Shown here: in pieces, positions 28,695-38,225 of the stretch
Layout of the letters: the number at the start of each line of letters is the position of its first letter
How positions within the stretch are numbered: position 1 is the stretch's first letter
NCBI GenBank assembly: GCA_947498645.1
Contig: CANMKS010000001.1
Location: 434,001-498,000 of the forward strand
Direction of reading: 5' to 3'
DNA length: 64,000 nucleotides
Origin: an uncultured Paracoccaceae bacterium
Lineage (GTDB): Bacteria; Pseudomonadota; Alphaproteobacteria; Rhodobacterales; Rhodobacteraceae
Notes under the pieces: model-generated
What the model saw: the letters and a program-made list of their open reading frames with translations, nothing else
Told to the model about the DNA's origin: nothing
Databases searched by the model: none
Program-made: the position numbers and the translations under genes

Positions 28695-28914
28695 AGTCTG
28701 GAACGTTATCAATCCCTGACCCGCCCCACGGATGGCAGCGTAGAATACGGCGTATGGTCAGATAACTGCCCTTGATCGCCCCATGCTTTTCCAACGCCTC
28801 CAGCGAATAAGCCGAACAGGTGGGTTGATACCGGCAACTCATCCCGACCCATGGTGACAGCACCATGCGGTAGGCCCGGACGGGCAAAGAAACAACATAG
28901 GCGAACGGGCTCAT
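28693..28914 (-). CDS. yidD: Membrane protein insertion efficiency factor YidD
   Basis: [61 protein letters not shown]. Confidence 0.95.
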   Translation of the reverse strand: MSPFAYVVSLPVRAYRMVLSPWVGMSCRYQPTCSAYSLEALEKHGAIKGSYLTIRRILRCHPWGGSGIDNVPD

Positions 28915-29234
28915 CCGTGGACCTTTTTGATTGCACGCCTTAGATCGGCCACCAATGTCTCAAACGGGAGGGTCGCTGTGATATCTTTGCGCCCGACCAG
29001 CACATAATCCCAGCCATCGCGACCCAGTTCAGGCAATACAATGCGGGCCACCTCGCGCAAGCGACGCTTGGCCCGGTTTCGGGCGACCGCGTTACCGACC
29101 TTCTTGGAACAAGTGAAACCAACGCGGATGCCATCCGCCTCGCCCTCTGTGCGTTTGCGGCCCTGCAGGTGGATGCCGGGAGTGCCCTGACGGCGGCCGT
29201 GTGATGCGCGCACAAAGTCAGCGCGCTTGGTCAA
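28911..29234 (-). CDS. rnpA: Ribonuclease P protein component (start uncertain; no ATG, TTG at 29234 possible)
   Basis: [28 protein letters not shown]...[28 protein letters not shown]; longer N-terminus of the track ORF overlaps rpmH out of frame. Confidence 0.85.
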   Translation of the reverse strand: MTKRADFVRASHGRRQGTPGIHLQGRKRTEGEADGIRVGFTCSKKVGNAVARNRAKRRLREVARIVLPELGRDGWDYVLVGRKDITATLPFETLVADLRRAIKKVHG

Positions 29235-29311
29235 TACGCAAACAGAAACCGCCGGAGTGCCCGTGACAGGCCCAACCGGCGGTTTCAAATCGGTCAAAAC
29301 GGCTGTTGCGC

Positions 29312-29446
29312 TTACGCGCTCAGCTTCGCACGGCCCTTGGCGCGGCGATTGTTCAGGATCTTGCGACCGGCCTTTGTGGCCATGCGCGCGCGAAATCCGT
29401 GACGGTTCTTGCGAACCCGGTTTGATGGTTGGAACGTGCGCTTCAT
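29312..29446 (-). CDS. rpmH: 50S ribosomal protein L34
   Basis: 44 aa, below track threshold: [44 protein letters not shown]. Confidence 0.97.
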   Translation of the reverse strand: MKRTFQPSNRVRKNRHGFRARMATKAGRKILNNRRAKGRAKLSA

Positions 29447-29736
29447 AGCGTGCTCTCCGGTTTATGGCCAAATCCGATCAAGGGATTCGAAGCCGAACTA
29501 CAATTCAGACCCGTCCTTTAGAGGGGGTCGCTATGCATGTCAACGCAAGCAGGGGGGTGAAACTGCAACAATTCCCACATTTCGATCACGTCAATTGTTA
29601 CAGTCTTCACGGCCAATACACATAAAACTGAAACATCAGGGGTGCTTTGCATCAATGCGCCGTGAGGTGGGTATCGCAATAGCCGGGTTACGTCCATCTA
29701 ACCTGCAACCAACAAGACACCCATAGGACCCGAAAG

Positions 29737-30468
29737 ATGACCGATATGACCGAAGCCCCGACCAACCCGATACTCAAAAAACTGCCCCTCATCATTATCG
29801 GCGTTGTCGCTGTACTGGGTGCGTTTTTCCTGCGCGACTACCTGACGTTCGAGGCGCTGGCCGAAAATCGTGAATCCCTCCTCGGCTTTCGCGACAACAA
29901 CTATCTGCTGACCGTTGTGGTCTTTATCGCGGCCTATGTGGTGATTGTTGCCTTCTCCCTTCCCGGAGCAACAATCGCCACGCTGACCGGCGGTTTCCTG
30001 TTTGCAACCTTCCCCGGCGCGCTGTTCAACATGACCGCAGCCACCATCGGTGCCACCGCAATCTTCCTTGCCGCCCGTTGGGGGTTCGGTGAAAGCCTTG
30101 GCAAGAAGCTGGAGAGCTCAGAAGGTGCCGTCAAGAAGATCAAAGACGGGATCGACGAAAACCAGTGGTCCATGCTCTTCCTGATCCGCCTGGTCCCAGC
30201 TGTCCCCTTCTTCCTTGCCAATCTCATCCCGTCCTTCCTGGAGGTGCCACTGCATCGCTTTGTGATCTCGACCTTTCTGGGCATCATCCCCGGTTCTGTC
30301 GTCTACACCTCTGTCGGCGCTGGCCTTGGCGAAGTGTTTGCCCGCGGCGAAACCCCGAACCTTGGCATCATTTTTGAGCCCCAGATCATCTTCCCCATCA
30401 TCGGCTTGTGTGTACTCGCCGCTCTGCCCATCGCGATCAACGCCCTTCGCGGCAAGAAAGGCCTGTAA
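29737..30468 (+). CDS. TVP38/TMEM64 (DedA-like, SNARE-associated) family membrane protein
   Basis: SLPGATIATLTGGFLFATFPGALFNMTAATIGATAIFLAARWGFGESL; LIRLVPAVPFFLANLIPSFLEVPLHRFVISTFLGIIPGSVVYTSVGAGLG. Confidence 0.9.
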   Translation: MTDMTEAPTNPILKKLPLIIIGVVAVLGAFFLRDYLTFEALAENRESLLGFRDNNYLLTVVVFIAAYVVIVAFSLPGATIATLTGGFLFATFPGALFNMTAATIGATAIFLAARWGFGESLGKKLESSEGAVKKIKDGIDENQWSMLFLIRLVPAVPFFLANLIPSFLEVPLHRFVISTFLGIIPGSVVYTSVGAGLGEVFARGETPNLGIIFEPQIIFPIIGLCVLAALPIAINALRGKKGL

Positions 30469-30470
30469 TC

Positions 30471-31889
30471 ATGAACCGTATTAAGACAGATATTTGCATC
30501 ATCGGCGGCGGCTCGGGCGGTTTGTCCATCGCGGCCGGTGCGGTCCAGATGGGCGCCAAGGTGGTCCTGCTGGAAGGACACAAAATGGGTGGCGATTGCC
30601 TGAACTACGGCTGTGTGCCTTCCAAGGCGCTGATCGCCTCGGCCAAGCAGGCCCACGCCATGTCGCACGGCGCAAAATACGGTGTCGGCGAGGTTGAAGC
30701 GCAGGTTGATTACGCCGCTGCCAAAGACCACGTCCACGATGTGATTGCGACCATCGCCCCCGTTGACAGCGTCGAGCGGTTCGAAGGTCTCGGCGTGCAG
30801 GTGATCGAAGAGTTTGGCAAATTCATCTCAAAGACCGAGGTGCAGGCCGGCGACAACATCATCGAAGCGCGCCGCTTTGTCGTCGCCACAGGCTCTGCCC
30901 CATTTGTGCCCCCGATCCCCGGTCTGGACACGGTCAAGCACTACACCAACGAAGATATCTTTGATCTGCGTGAAAAACCCAAGCATCTGATCGTCATCGG
31001 CGGCGGACCCATCGGCATGGAAATGGCTCAGGCGCACCGGCGCTTGGGCTGCAACGTGACCGTCATTGAAGGGGCGAAAGCCTTTGGCAAAGATGACCCA
31101 GAAATGGCCGCATTCGTCCTGGAAAAGATGAAGGACGAAGGCATCAACATCATCGAAGAAGCCCAGGCCGAGAAGATCAGCGGCAAGGGTAAATCGATCA
31201 CCGTGCATACGCCAAAGGGCGATTTCACCGGATCACACCTGCTGATGGCCGTCGGGCGCAAGGTAAATACCGACAAACTGGATCTGGACGCAGGCGGCAT
31301 TGCCCATGACCGCTCTGGTCTGAAGGTTGGCCCTGATCTGCGCTCTGTCACCAACAAGAAGGTCTATGCGGCCGGTGACGTTGCAGGTGGGCTACAGTTC
31401 ACCCATGTCGCGGGCTATCATGCGGGTGTGCTGATCCGCTCCATGCTGTTCGGTCTACCATCAAAGCAACGCACAGATCACATTCCCTGGGCAACTTATA
31501 CGGACCCAGAGCTGGCACAGGTTGGCCTGACCGAAGCACAGGCCAAGTCAAAATACGGTGGGTCGCTTGAGGTCGTGCGTTTTGATTTCCATCACAATGA
31601 CCGCCTGATTGCCGAACGTAAAAACAAGGGGCTGATCAAGGTCATGGTTGTCAAAGGCCGCCCCGTTGGCGCGTCCATCGCGGGACATATGGCGGGCGAG
31701 CTGATCGGCATGTGGGCGATGGCGATTGCCAATAAGATGAAGATGTCTGCCATTGCAAATACGGTACTGCCCTACCCCACAGTGAGTGAGGTTAACAAAC
31801 GGGCCGCGGGGGCTTATTTTAGCCCAAGACTATTCGAAAGCGATAAGGTAAAGCGTGTCGTAGGCTTCGTGCAGCGTTGGCTGCCATAA
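30471..31889 (+). CDS. FAD-dependent pyridine nucleotide-disulfide oxidoreductase (mercuric reductase/lipoamide dehydrogenase-like)
   Basis: IIGGGSGGLSIAAGAVQMG, GGDCLNYGCVPSKALI, IVIGGGPIGMEMAQ, C-terminal dimerisation domain. Confidence 0.9.
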   Translation: MNRIKTDICIIGGGSGGLSIAAGAVQMGAKVVLLEGHKMGGDCLNYGCVPSKALIASAKQAHAMSHGAKYGVGEVEAQVDYAAAKDHVHDVIATIAPVDSVERFEGLGVQVIEEFGKFISKTEVQAGDNIIEARRFVVATGSAPFVPPIPGLDTVKHYTNEDIFDLREKPKHLIVIGGGPIGMEMAQAHRRLGCNVTVIEGAKAFGKDDPEMAAFVLEKMKDEGINIIEEAQAEKISGKGKSITVHTPKGDFTGSHLLMAVGRKVNTDKLDLDAGGIAHDRSGLKVGPDLRSVTNKKVYAAGDVAGGLQFTHVAGYHAGVLIRSMLFGLPSKQRTDHIPWATYTDPELAQVGLTEAQAKSKYGGSLEVVRFDFHHNDRLIAERKNKGLIKVMVVKGRPVGASIAGHMAGELIGMWAMAIANKMKMSAIANTVLPYPTVSEVNKRAAGAYFSPRLFESDKVKRVVGFVQRWLP

Positions 31890-31905
31890 TAATCAGGTGG
31901 AAAAG

Positions 31906-32211
31906 ATGGCAATTGAAGGTTTCGCGAGGGAGCTATTACCTTACAGGTTGAACAAGCACTCTGATGACACTTGGTCGCTATCAAATCGTAACTACAAGCC
32001 AATCAGCTTCATTGGCGCGGAAGGTGAGTACCGGTTCAAACTGAAGAGTATGAATCAAGACAAGCTGGCGAAAATCTCTTGGAATGGAGATGTCCGTGAC
32101 GATGGTGTGTTTCTATACAATGATGGGACGCACCCCATGATTAGCGAGACACTACGCGACGAATACCTCGCACGACTTGGGGAATTGATCTCATCCTCGG
32201 TTGGAAGCTGA
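31906..32211 (+). CDS. Small hypothetical protein
   Basis: MAIEGFARELLPYRLNKHSDDTWSLSNRNYKPISFIGAEGEYRF...; stop overlaps downstream ATG (TGATG). Confidence 0.6.
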   Translation: MAIEGFARELLPYRLNKHSDDTWSLSNRNYKPISFIGAEGEYRFKLKSMNQDKLAKISWNGDVRDDGVFLYNDGTHPMISETLRDEYLARLGELISSSVGS

Positions 32212-33611
32212 TGACCAACTCACTATCAGGTCGATTTCTGATCCTCACGGTGATCTTCGTGATGCTGGCCGAGATTTTTATCTTTGTGCCGTCAGTCGCG
32301 CGTTTCCGTGAGGACTATTTGCTGGCGCGACTGGAACGTGCGCAGATCGCTTCACTTGCGCTGGAAGCAGACGATATGATCAGCCCTGCGCTTGAAGCAG
32401 AGCTGCTACGCAATGCGGAAGTCTATAACGTGGTGCTGCGGCGCGATGAGATCCGGCAGTTGGCGCTGTCATCACCCATCCCCTCGCCCATCACCGCGAC
32501 CTATGACATGCGCAACGCCACGGGCATGACACTTATCGGTGATGCCCTTGGCACGCTGCTGGACACCCAAGAGCGTGTGATCCGGGTCATCGGCAACCCT
32601 GTGCGCGATGGCGGCCTGCTGATCGAAGTCACCATGGATGAAATGCCGCTGCGGGCGGCGTTGCTGGACTACGGGCGCAACATCCTTTTCCTTTCGGCCT
32701 TCATCTCGATCATCACAGCGGGGCTTTTGTTTATTGCAGTGCAATTGCTGCTGGTCCGCCCGATCAAAGGTGTTGTCGATCACATGCAGGCCTACGCCAA
32801 GGCACCCGAGGACGCGCGCCAGATCATCACGCCCACGGCAGGCGTGCGCGAGTTGCGCGATGCCGAAGAATCCCTGCAAATGATGCAACAGCAACTCACC
32901 GGTGCGCTGAAACAAAAGGAACGCCTGGCCCAATTGGGTGGTGCTGTGGCCAAGGTGAGCCATGACCTGCGCAATATCCTGACCTCTGCACAGCTGTTTA
33001 CGGATCGCATTGAATCCTCGGATGATCCATTGGTCAAACGGATGGCACCCAAACTGGTAAATTCCATCACACGGGCAGTGAACCTGTGTGAAACCACACT
33101 TGCCTTTGGTCGGGTGGATGAACCCGCACCGACACTCTCTCGGGTCAACCTCGCGGGGATCGTTGGCGATGTCATCGACAGTGAACGGCTGGCGGCCGGG
33201 GACTATCCGCTGTCCTTTTCCGAAGATATTCCAGCCTCCATGACCCTGCGCGCCGATGGCGAACAACTGTTCCGCGTGATCTTCAATCTGGTGCGCAATG
33301 CCCGCCAGGCGATCATGGCAACAGGAGAACCGGGCGAGATTGGCCTGCAAGCGCTTGAGGATGATCAGGCCTGGCGGTTGACGATCACCGACACCGGACC
33401 GGGACTGCCACAAAAAGCGCAGGAACACCTGTTCCAGCCGTTTCAGGGCGGCGTGCGCAAAGGAGGCTCTGGTCTGGGTCTTGTGATCGCAGCCGACCTG
33501 ATCCGCGGGCACGGCGGGCGGCTGGAGCTGCAAAAAACCGACGAGAACGGCACCGTGTTCGTTGTGCAACTGCCCAAAGAAGACCTGGCACTGGCCCCGG
33601 CTGCTGAATAG
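32211..33611 (+). CDS. Sensor histidine kinase
   Basis: AKVSHDLRNILTSAQLFTDRIE H-box; VIFNLVRNARQAI N-box; ITDTGPGLP, GGSGLGLVIAADLI. Confidence 0.93.
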   Translation: MTNSLSGRFLILTVIFVMLAEIFIFVPSVARFREDYLLARLERAQIASLALEADDMISPALEAELLRNAEVYNVVLRRDEIRQLALSSPIPSPITATYDMRNATGMTLIGDALGTLLDTQERVIRVIGNPVRDGGLLIEVTMDEMPLRAALLDYGRNILFLSAFISIITAGLLFIAVQLLLVRPIKGVVDHMQAYAKAPEDARQIITPTAGVRELRDAEESLQMMQQQLTGALKQKERLAQLGGAVAKVSHDLRNILTSAQLFTDRIESSDDPLVKRMAPKLVNSITRAVNLCETTLAFGRVDEPAPTLSRVNLAGIVGDVIDSERLAAGDYPLSFSEDIPASMTLRADGEQLFRVIFNLVRNARQAIMATGEPGEIGLQALEDDQAWRLTITDTGPGLPQKAQEHLFQPFQGGVRKGGSGLGLVIAADLIRGHGGRLELQKTDENGTVFVVQLPKEDLALAPAAE

Positions 33612-33672
33612 CGAAAGAATCTGAATTGGGCCTTGCATCATGCGTGCAGCACGTCTAAATCCCCGAATACGC

Positions 33673-33749
33673 GGATTGGTAGCTCAGTTGGATAGAGTAC
33701 TTGACTACGAATCAAGGGGTCGGGGGTTCGAATCCTCCCCAGTCCGCCA
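33673..33749 (+). tRNA. tRNA-Arg (anticodon ACG)
   Basis: GGATTGG-TA-GCTC-AGTTGGATA-GAGT-A-CTTGA-CTACGAA-TCAAG-GGGTC-GGGGG-TTCGAAT-CCTCC-CCAGTCC-G-CCA; all stems pair, CCA encoded. Confidence 0.95.
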
Positions 33750-34029
33750 CGACAGCCTTTTGTGTGAAGCGACGCATCGTTTTGCCATCGGCGACGCAAA
33801 ACCATTCCATACTCTCATCCCGTAGCTGACTCTTTTGGCTCCCGAGTTACGTTTGATCCCGTTTCCCGGTCGGAAAGCCGAATAGAAACGGCATTGCGAT
33901 CAGGCCCAAGGCCGCGGAGTAGTCACGATGGGTGTGGATGGTTTTTGTGATGAAGCATGGAAACATGGGGACTTCTCGCCTTTTGTTGCGGCGTGATATG
34001 CTCGTTCGTTCCCATATCGTGTGGATCGT

Positions 34030-34986
34030 TCAAACCATCGTTCGTTCAGATAATTCCTTCTTTCGAAAGCCGGCCGGTGTTTGCCCAGTCTCTTTCTTGA
34101 ATGCGCGGGCAAAGGCGGAACCGGACGCGTAGCCTGCGCTTTCGGCAGCATCAGTCAGGGATGTATTGCCTTGCTGAAGTACCTTCTTGGCAATCTCCAT
34201 CCGCCACGACGTTACATACTCCATTGGGGACATCAGCATCTGTTTCTGGAACTGCACGGCAAAGCCAGTGCGCGACATCCCTGCGGCATTGGCAAGCAAT
34301 TCAACAGTCCATCGCTCGGCAGGTGCCTTGTGAAAGGCATCCATTGCGCGGGCGAGGTTCTTGTCAGAAAACGCCCCCAGGGCGCAATCCTGCGCCGCGC
34401 CGCTTTCGATGAAGCTGCGAATGGCCTGTGCCAGAATGGCCTCGGACATTTTGAGCGCAATGAGATCACCACCCATTTTGCGCCCGCCCGCCTCTTCGCC
34501 GATCACGCGCAAGGTGGCCTCCATCCATCGCCCGGCATCTTCGCCATAGTTGGTCAGGTGAATGTAGGGGGGCAAGCGTTCCATCAGGATGTGCCGAGAG
34601 TTCGGCTCAAATGAAAAATGGCCGCAGATCAGCTGTGTCTCGCTTTGCGGCTCCTCTCCGCCATAGACAAGAACACCGGACCCATCAAAGCCGGATTTTT
34701 CCAACACGACATCCAAGGGCATTACTGTCCGTTCTGGTTCATGCCCACAGTAAAGATCATGGGCAGAGCCGTGCGGAATGATGACAAGATCCCCCTGTGC
34801 AAGTGCGACCGGGTCCTTCTGCCCATCGACTTTCACCAGACAACTGCCTCGATGGGCAAAGTGAAACCGGGCCACGTTTTCATAGCGCGGGACGGCAACG
34901 CCCCATGGTTTCGTGAACGATGTGCGGAAGTACAAAGTTCCCCGCATCGACAGGTTGGTGAGGATATCGCTGAGTAGATCTAGCAT
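34030..34986 (-). CDS. AraC-family transcriptional regulator (cupin_6-type sensor)
   Basis: C-terminal MEYVTSWRMEIAKKVLQQGNTSLTDAAESAGYASGSAFARAFKKETGQTPAGFRK. Confidence 0.92.
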   Translation of the reverse strand: MLDLLSDILTNLSMRGTLYFRTSFTKPWGVAVPRYENVARFHFAHRGSCLVKVDGQKDPVALAQGDLVIIPHGSAHDLYCGHEPERTVMPLDVVLEKSGFDGSGVLVYGGEEPQSETQLICGHFSFEPNSRHILMERLPPYIHLTNYGEDAGRWMEATLRVIGEEAGGRKMGGDLIALKMSEAILAQAIRSFIESGAAQDCALGAFSDKNLARAMDAFHKAPAERWTVELLANAAGMSRTGFAVQFQKQMLMSPMEYVTSWRMEIAKKVLQQGNTSLTDAAESAGYASGSAFARAFKKETGQTPAGFRKKELSERTMV

Positions 34987-35126
34987 GCTCCATTCATACC
35001 TCTTATGAAGTCACCCTGTACAGACTTCTGAACGATCTGCACGAAATTCGGGACGATGAGGCATATCTTGATCATATCCATTGGGGATACCCATTCATTA
35101 TCGAAACAACCAATGGAGTTCCCAAC

Positions 35127-35651
35127 ATGAAAAAACTGATTTCCACACTTGCCATCACCCTCGCCATGACTGGCGTTCAGGCATCGGCCCAGGATGTTGC
35201 CGCGATGAGCGATCTTGAGTATGCGCATATCGCATACACCGCCGACAACATCGACATCCGCTATGCTTACCTCGCACTGGCGTTGTCCGCCAATCCCGTC
35301 ATCCATGAATTTGCCGACACAATGATCCGCGATCATACCGCCGTGAACGAGGCCGCTTTGGACTTGTTGGACAAGCTTGGCGCGTCAGCACAGGACAACG
35401 CATTCAGCCAAACACTGAACGCAAATGCCGAAGACATCATTGATGGTTTTGTTCAATTGCGCGGAGCAGAATTTGATGCGGCTTATGCTGCCAACGAATT
35501 GGCCTATCACAAGGCGGTAAACGACCTGGTTGAAAACACCATGATCCCGAACATCGACAATGCCGAATTGAAGGCGCTGTTCGAGCAAGGCCTGGAAATC
35601 TTCAAGGCGCATGAAGGTCATGCTGAGATGATGGTTGAGGCACTTCAATAA
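35127..35651 (+). CDS. DUF4142-type secreted protein
   Basis: Signal peptide; SDLEYAHIAYTADNIDIRYAYLALALSANPVIHEFADTMIRDHTAVNEAALDLL. Confidence 0.8.
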   Translation: MKKLISTLAITLAMTGVQASAQDVAAMSDLEYAHIAYTADNIDIRYAYLALALSANPVIHEFADTMIRDHTAVNEAALDLLDKLGASAQDNAFSQTLNANAEDIIDGFVQLRGAEFDAAYAANELAYHKAVNDLVENTMIPNIDNAELKALFEQGLEIFKAHEGHAEMMVEALQ

Positions 35652-35992
35652 TGGACAAGACCTATACACGCCGTGGCGTAATGGCGGGGGCGGCTGCATC
35701 AGCAGCCGTCCTGACCGTCGCCCCTGCTTGCGCACAAGCCCCAGCCATCCATGATGTCGAAATCCAATCGTTCAAATTCGACCCTCCATCGTTGCAGGTC
35801 CAGGTTGGCGATACGATCCGATGGACTAACCATGACCTTGCCCCGCATACGGCAACAGCCGACAATTTCGGCTGGGACACAGCGGAGATTACGACGGGTG
35901 AGAGCGGCGAGATTGTCGTCACAGAAGATATGGAAACGTCATATTTCTGCGCCTTTCACCCCCATATGACGGGGACAGTCGAGATTTTGTGA
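35651..35992 (+). CDS. Cupredoxin-domain (plastocyanin/amicyanin-like) protein
   Basis: Tat-like leader RRGVMAGAAASAAVLTV; VQVGDTIRWTNHDLAPHTATADNFGWD..SYFCAFHPHMTGTVEIL type 1 copper ligands H, C-x2-H-x2-M. Confidence 0.9.
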   Translation: MDKTYTRRGVMAGAAASAAVLTVAPACAQAPAIHDVEIQSFKFDPPSLQVQVGDTIRWTNHDLAPHTATADNFGWDTAEITTGESGEIVVTEDMETSYFCAFHPHMTGTVEIL

Positions 35993-36019
35993 CCCCAAAA
36001 CCAAAAGCAACGCATCAAT

Positions 36020-36466
36020 GAAACCCGCCTCATTTGTCACCTGTCAGATGCAATCGCCAAAGGTGCCAATGTTGCCACAGGCGGCCGCCGTCACGCGCTT
36101 GGCGGAACCTATTTTGAACCAACTGTCGTCACGGATGTGACCCGCGACATGCTGGTGCAGCGCGAAGAGACCTTTGGACCCATCGCACCGCTCTTTAAGT
36201 TCGAAACAGAAGACGAGGCCGTCGAACTTGCAAACGATACGGAGTTTGGCCTCGCCGGTTACTATTACGCCAAGGACATCTCTCGCGTCTGCCGCGTCGC
36301 CGAGCGCCTGGAGACAGGGATGGTCGGGATCAACACCGGTCTGATTTCAACGGAAGTGGCACCCTTCGGCGGCATCAAGCAATCTGGCCAAGGGCGCGAA
36401 GGGTCCAAGTACGGGGCCGATGACTATCTCGAAATCAAATACATGTGCTTCGGCGAGATCCACTGA
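36020..36466 (+). pseudogene. C-terminal remnant of a succinate-semialdehyde/aldehyde dehydrogenase (gabD-like)
   Basis: [86 protein letters not shown]...[46 protein letters not shown]; catalytic and NAD-binding N-terminal part absent. Confidence 0.88.
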
Positions 36467-36501
36467 GATTGCGGCGTCGCCTGCAAATAGTCATGCGCGC
36501 C

Positions 36502-36541
36502 AAGGCGTCGTTATTTCGCGATTGCGGAATGACGACGCCTT
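36502..36541. repeat. Long hairpin AAGGCGTCGTTATTTC-GCGATTGC-GGAATGACGACGCCTT
   Basis: 16-bp stem with G-T wobbles, intergenic. Confidence 0.8.
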
Positions 36542-36812
36542 CAGCGTTTCCTGCATTCCCCTGCGCTAAACGTCAGGTCGGCTCAACCTGATCGGCAGCT
36601 GCCAAGAATGACCTAATCTGCGCCGAGGCCTGCCCAACAGACCGAGAATGCCACTGCGCGGCTTTGTTGACCGCGCGTGCACGGACTTTCGCCTAGTCCG
36701 CGCAAATTGCTTGCTCGGAGTGAAAAAACCCATCTACAGTCTACCCAGAGCGGTTTTCTAAGGTTCTTGGTGCGCCAAATAGCCCAAGATTGGTCAGTCA
36801 GGGTAGGGTTTC

Positions 36813-37610
36813 ATGGAAAAAGACCTCGGACTATGCACACGCGTCGCACATCACATGATCGACGTAATCGCCAAAACGCCGGTTGACGACGCACCATGCA
36901 AACATGCCATGCTTTCGGATGTCTTCCCCGATGATGTCTATCAACAGATGCTGGGAAACATCCCCGAAAAACAGGCCTTTCGTCCGATGAGCCTTGAGCT
37001 TTTCCACGATGATGACGGCCTGTCCACACGCGATTTGATCGAACTGCCCGACGTCGGGGTCGCGCGGATTGCAGAAGATCAGCAAAGCCTTTGGTGGGCT
37101 GTGGGCACCGCGATCATGTCCGCCGACGTCAAATCGGCCGTTTTCAAATGCCTTGCCGATGATCTGGCGCCGGTTTTCGGTTGCAAGGCCGCTGAGGTGA
37201 ATGACCAACCTGTTTTCGTAAGCACCGCCCTGCGGGTCGAAACGGAATCCTACTATATGCCTCCGCATTTCGACGACTTGCCACGGGTTGCCACGATGCT
37301 GCTGTATCTTCCACAGGACGATAGCCTCGATGGGTTGGGCACATCGCTTTATGAATATCTGCCGAAATGGAAAAGGCCCTTTCAGGCGGGCCACCGCGAA
37401 CTGCGCCGCGCACCGTTTTTGCCAAACTCGGGCATGTATTTTTCGGGCAACAAGCGCAAGACCCGCCCCGGCTGGCATGGGTTTGAACGGTCAAACAAAG
37501 CGACCGTCGGCAATGCCCCGCGTGTCAGCCTGCTGACAACCTGGTATACCGGGACCGACGAAACCCATGCCGATTACCCTGATATCATCCCGGTGGGCCA
37601 ACTGCCCTAA
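36813..37610 (+). CDS. Hypothetical protein, candidate 2OG-Fe(II) oxygenase-like
   Basis: YYMPPHFDDLPRVATMLLYLP (HxD) ... KTRPGWHGFERS (distal H) ... RVSLLTTWY. Confidence 0.6.
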   Translation: MEKDLGLCTRVAHHMIDVIAKTPVDDAPCKHAMLSDVFPDDVYQQMLGNIPEKQAFRPMSLELFHDDDGLSTRDLIELPDVGVARIAEDQQSLWWAVGTAIMSADVKSAVFKCLADDLAPVFGCKAAEVNDQPVFVSTALRVETESYYMPPHFDDLPRVATMLLYLPQDDSLDGLGTSLYEYLPKWKRPFQAGHRELRRAPFLPNSGMYFSGNKRKTRPGWHGFERSNKATVGNAPRVSLLTTWYTGTDETHADYPDIIPVGQLP

Positions 37611-38092
37611 CTGCTGTGCGTCAGCGTTGCTGGGGAAAACAGAACGCCAAACTGCTCGCACCAGATCACGACGGACCCGTAGGCTGACAGATCAACCCCA
37701 TCCGGAACGGCATAAGTCTGATCGCCTACATTGCCCTTGAGCTGGCCAAGTGACACCCATTGCGAGGTTTTGACATCGTCAGAGCTTTGGGGGTTCGCAG
37801 CAGCCACCAGCCAGACTTCAAGATCGGGGCCATTGGTCACCCGGAACTCCGTCAGGCGCACAAGCCCGGCACCGCTGCCGGTGCGCAGGATTTCAACCCT
37901 GCCCTCACCCTTATGAGCACGATCGGCATCCCGGAATGTCCCGCTGGCCACCTGTGTCAGCACCAGCTCTGCGGGCAATACCTCTGACACTTCCCGATCA
38001 ATCCAGAGCGGTGAGGCCAGATACCAGAATGCGTTACCAGCGATGAAACCCAAGAGAAAAACAGGGATCGCGATTTTGAGAAAGCGTGCCAT
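37607..38092 (-). CDS. DM13-domain protein, membrane-anchored
   Basis: ASGTFRDADRAHKGEGRVEILRTGSGAGLVRLTEFRVTNGPDLEVWLVAAANP..VSLGQLKGNVGDQTYAVPDGVDLSAYGSVVIWCEQFGVLFSPA. Confidence 0.88.
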   Translation of the reverse strand: MARFLKIAIPVFLLGFIAGNAFWYLASPLWIDREVSEVLPAELVLTQVASGTFRDADRAHKGEGRVEILRTGSGAGLVRLTEFRVTNGPDLEVWLVAAANPQSSDDVKTSQWVSLGQLKGNVGDQTYAVPDGVDLSAYGSVVIWCEQFGVLFSPATLTHSS

Positions 38093-38225
38093 GATGGTCC
38101 TTTCGGTATGACTGGCCCATTTGTCGCCGATATTGGTGGTCAGCGAAAGCTTTATGCAGATTGGCGCATTTGCGGCCCGCCTTGTTTTCGAGCAAGACGC
38201 GGCCTAGCCTTTGGGTCTCTCCGCC

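Noticed and set aside
33673-33749. tRNA-Arg as integration site of a genomic island
   Set aside because: No integrase downstream and no duplicate of the tRNA 3' end found nearby by reading.
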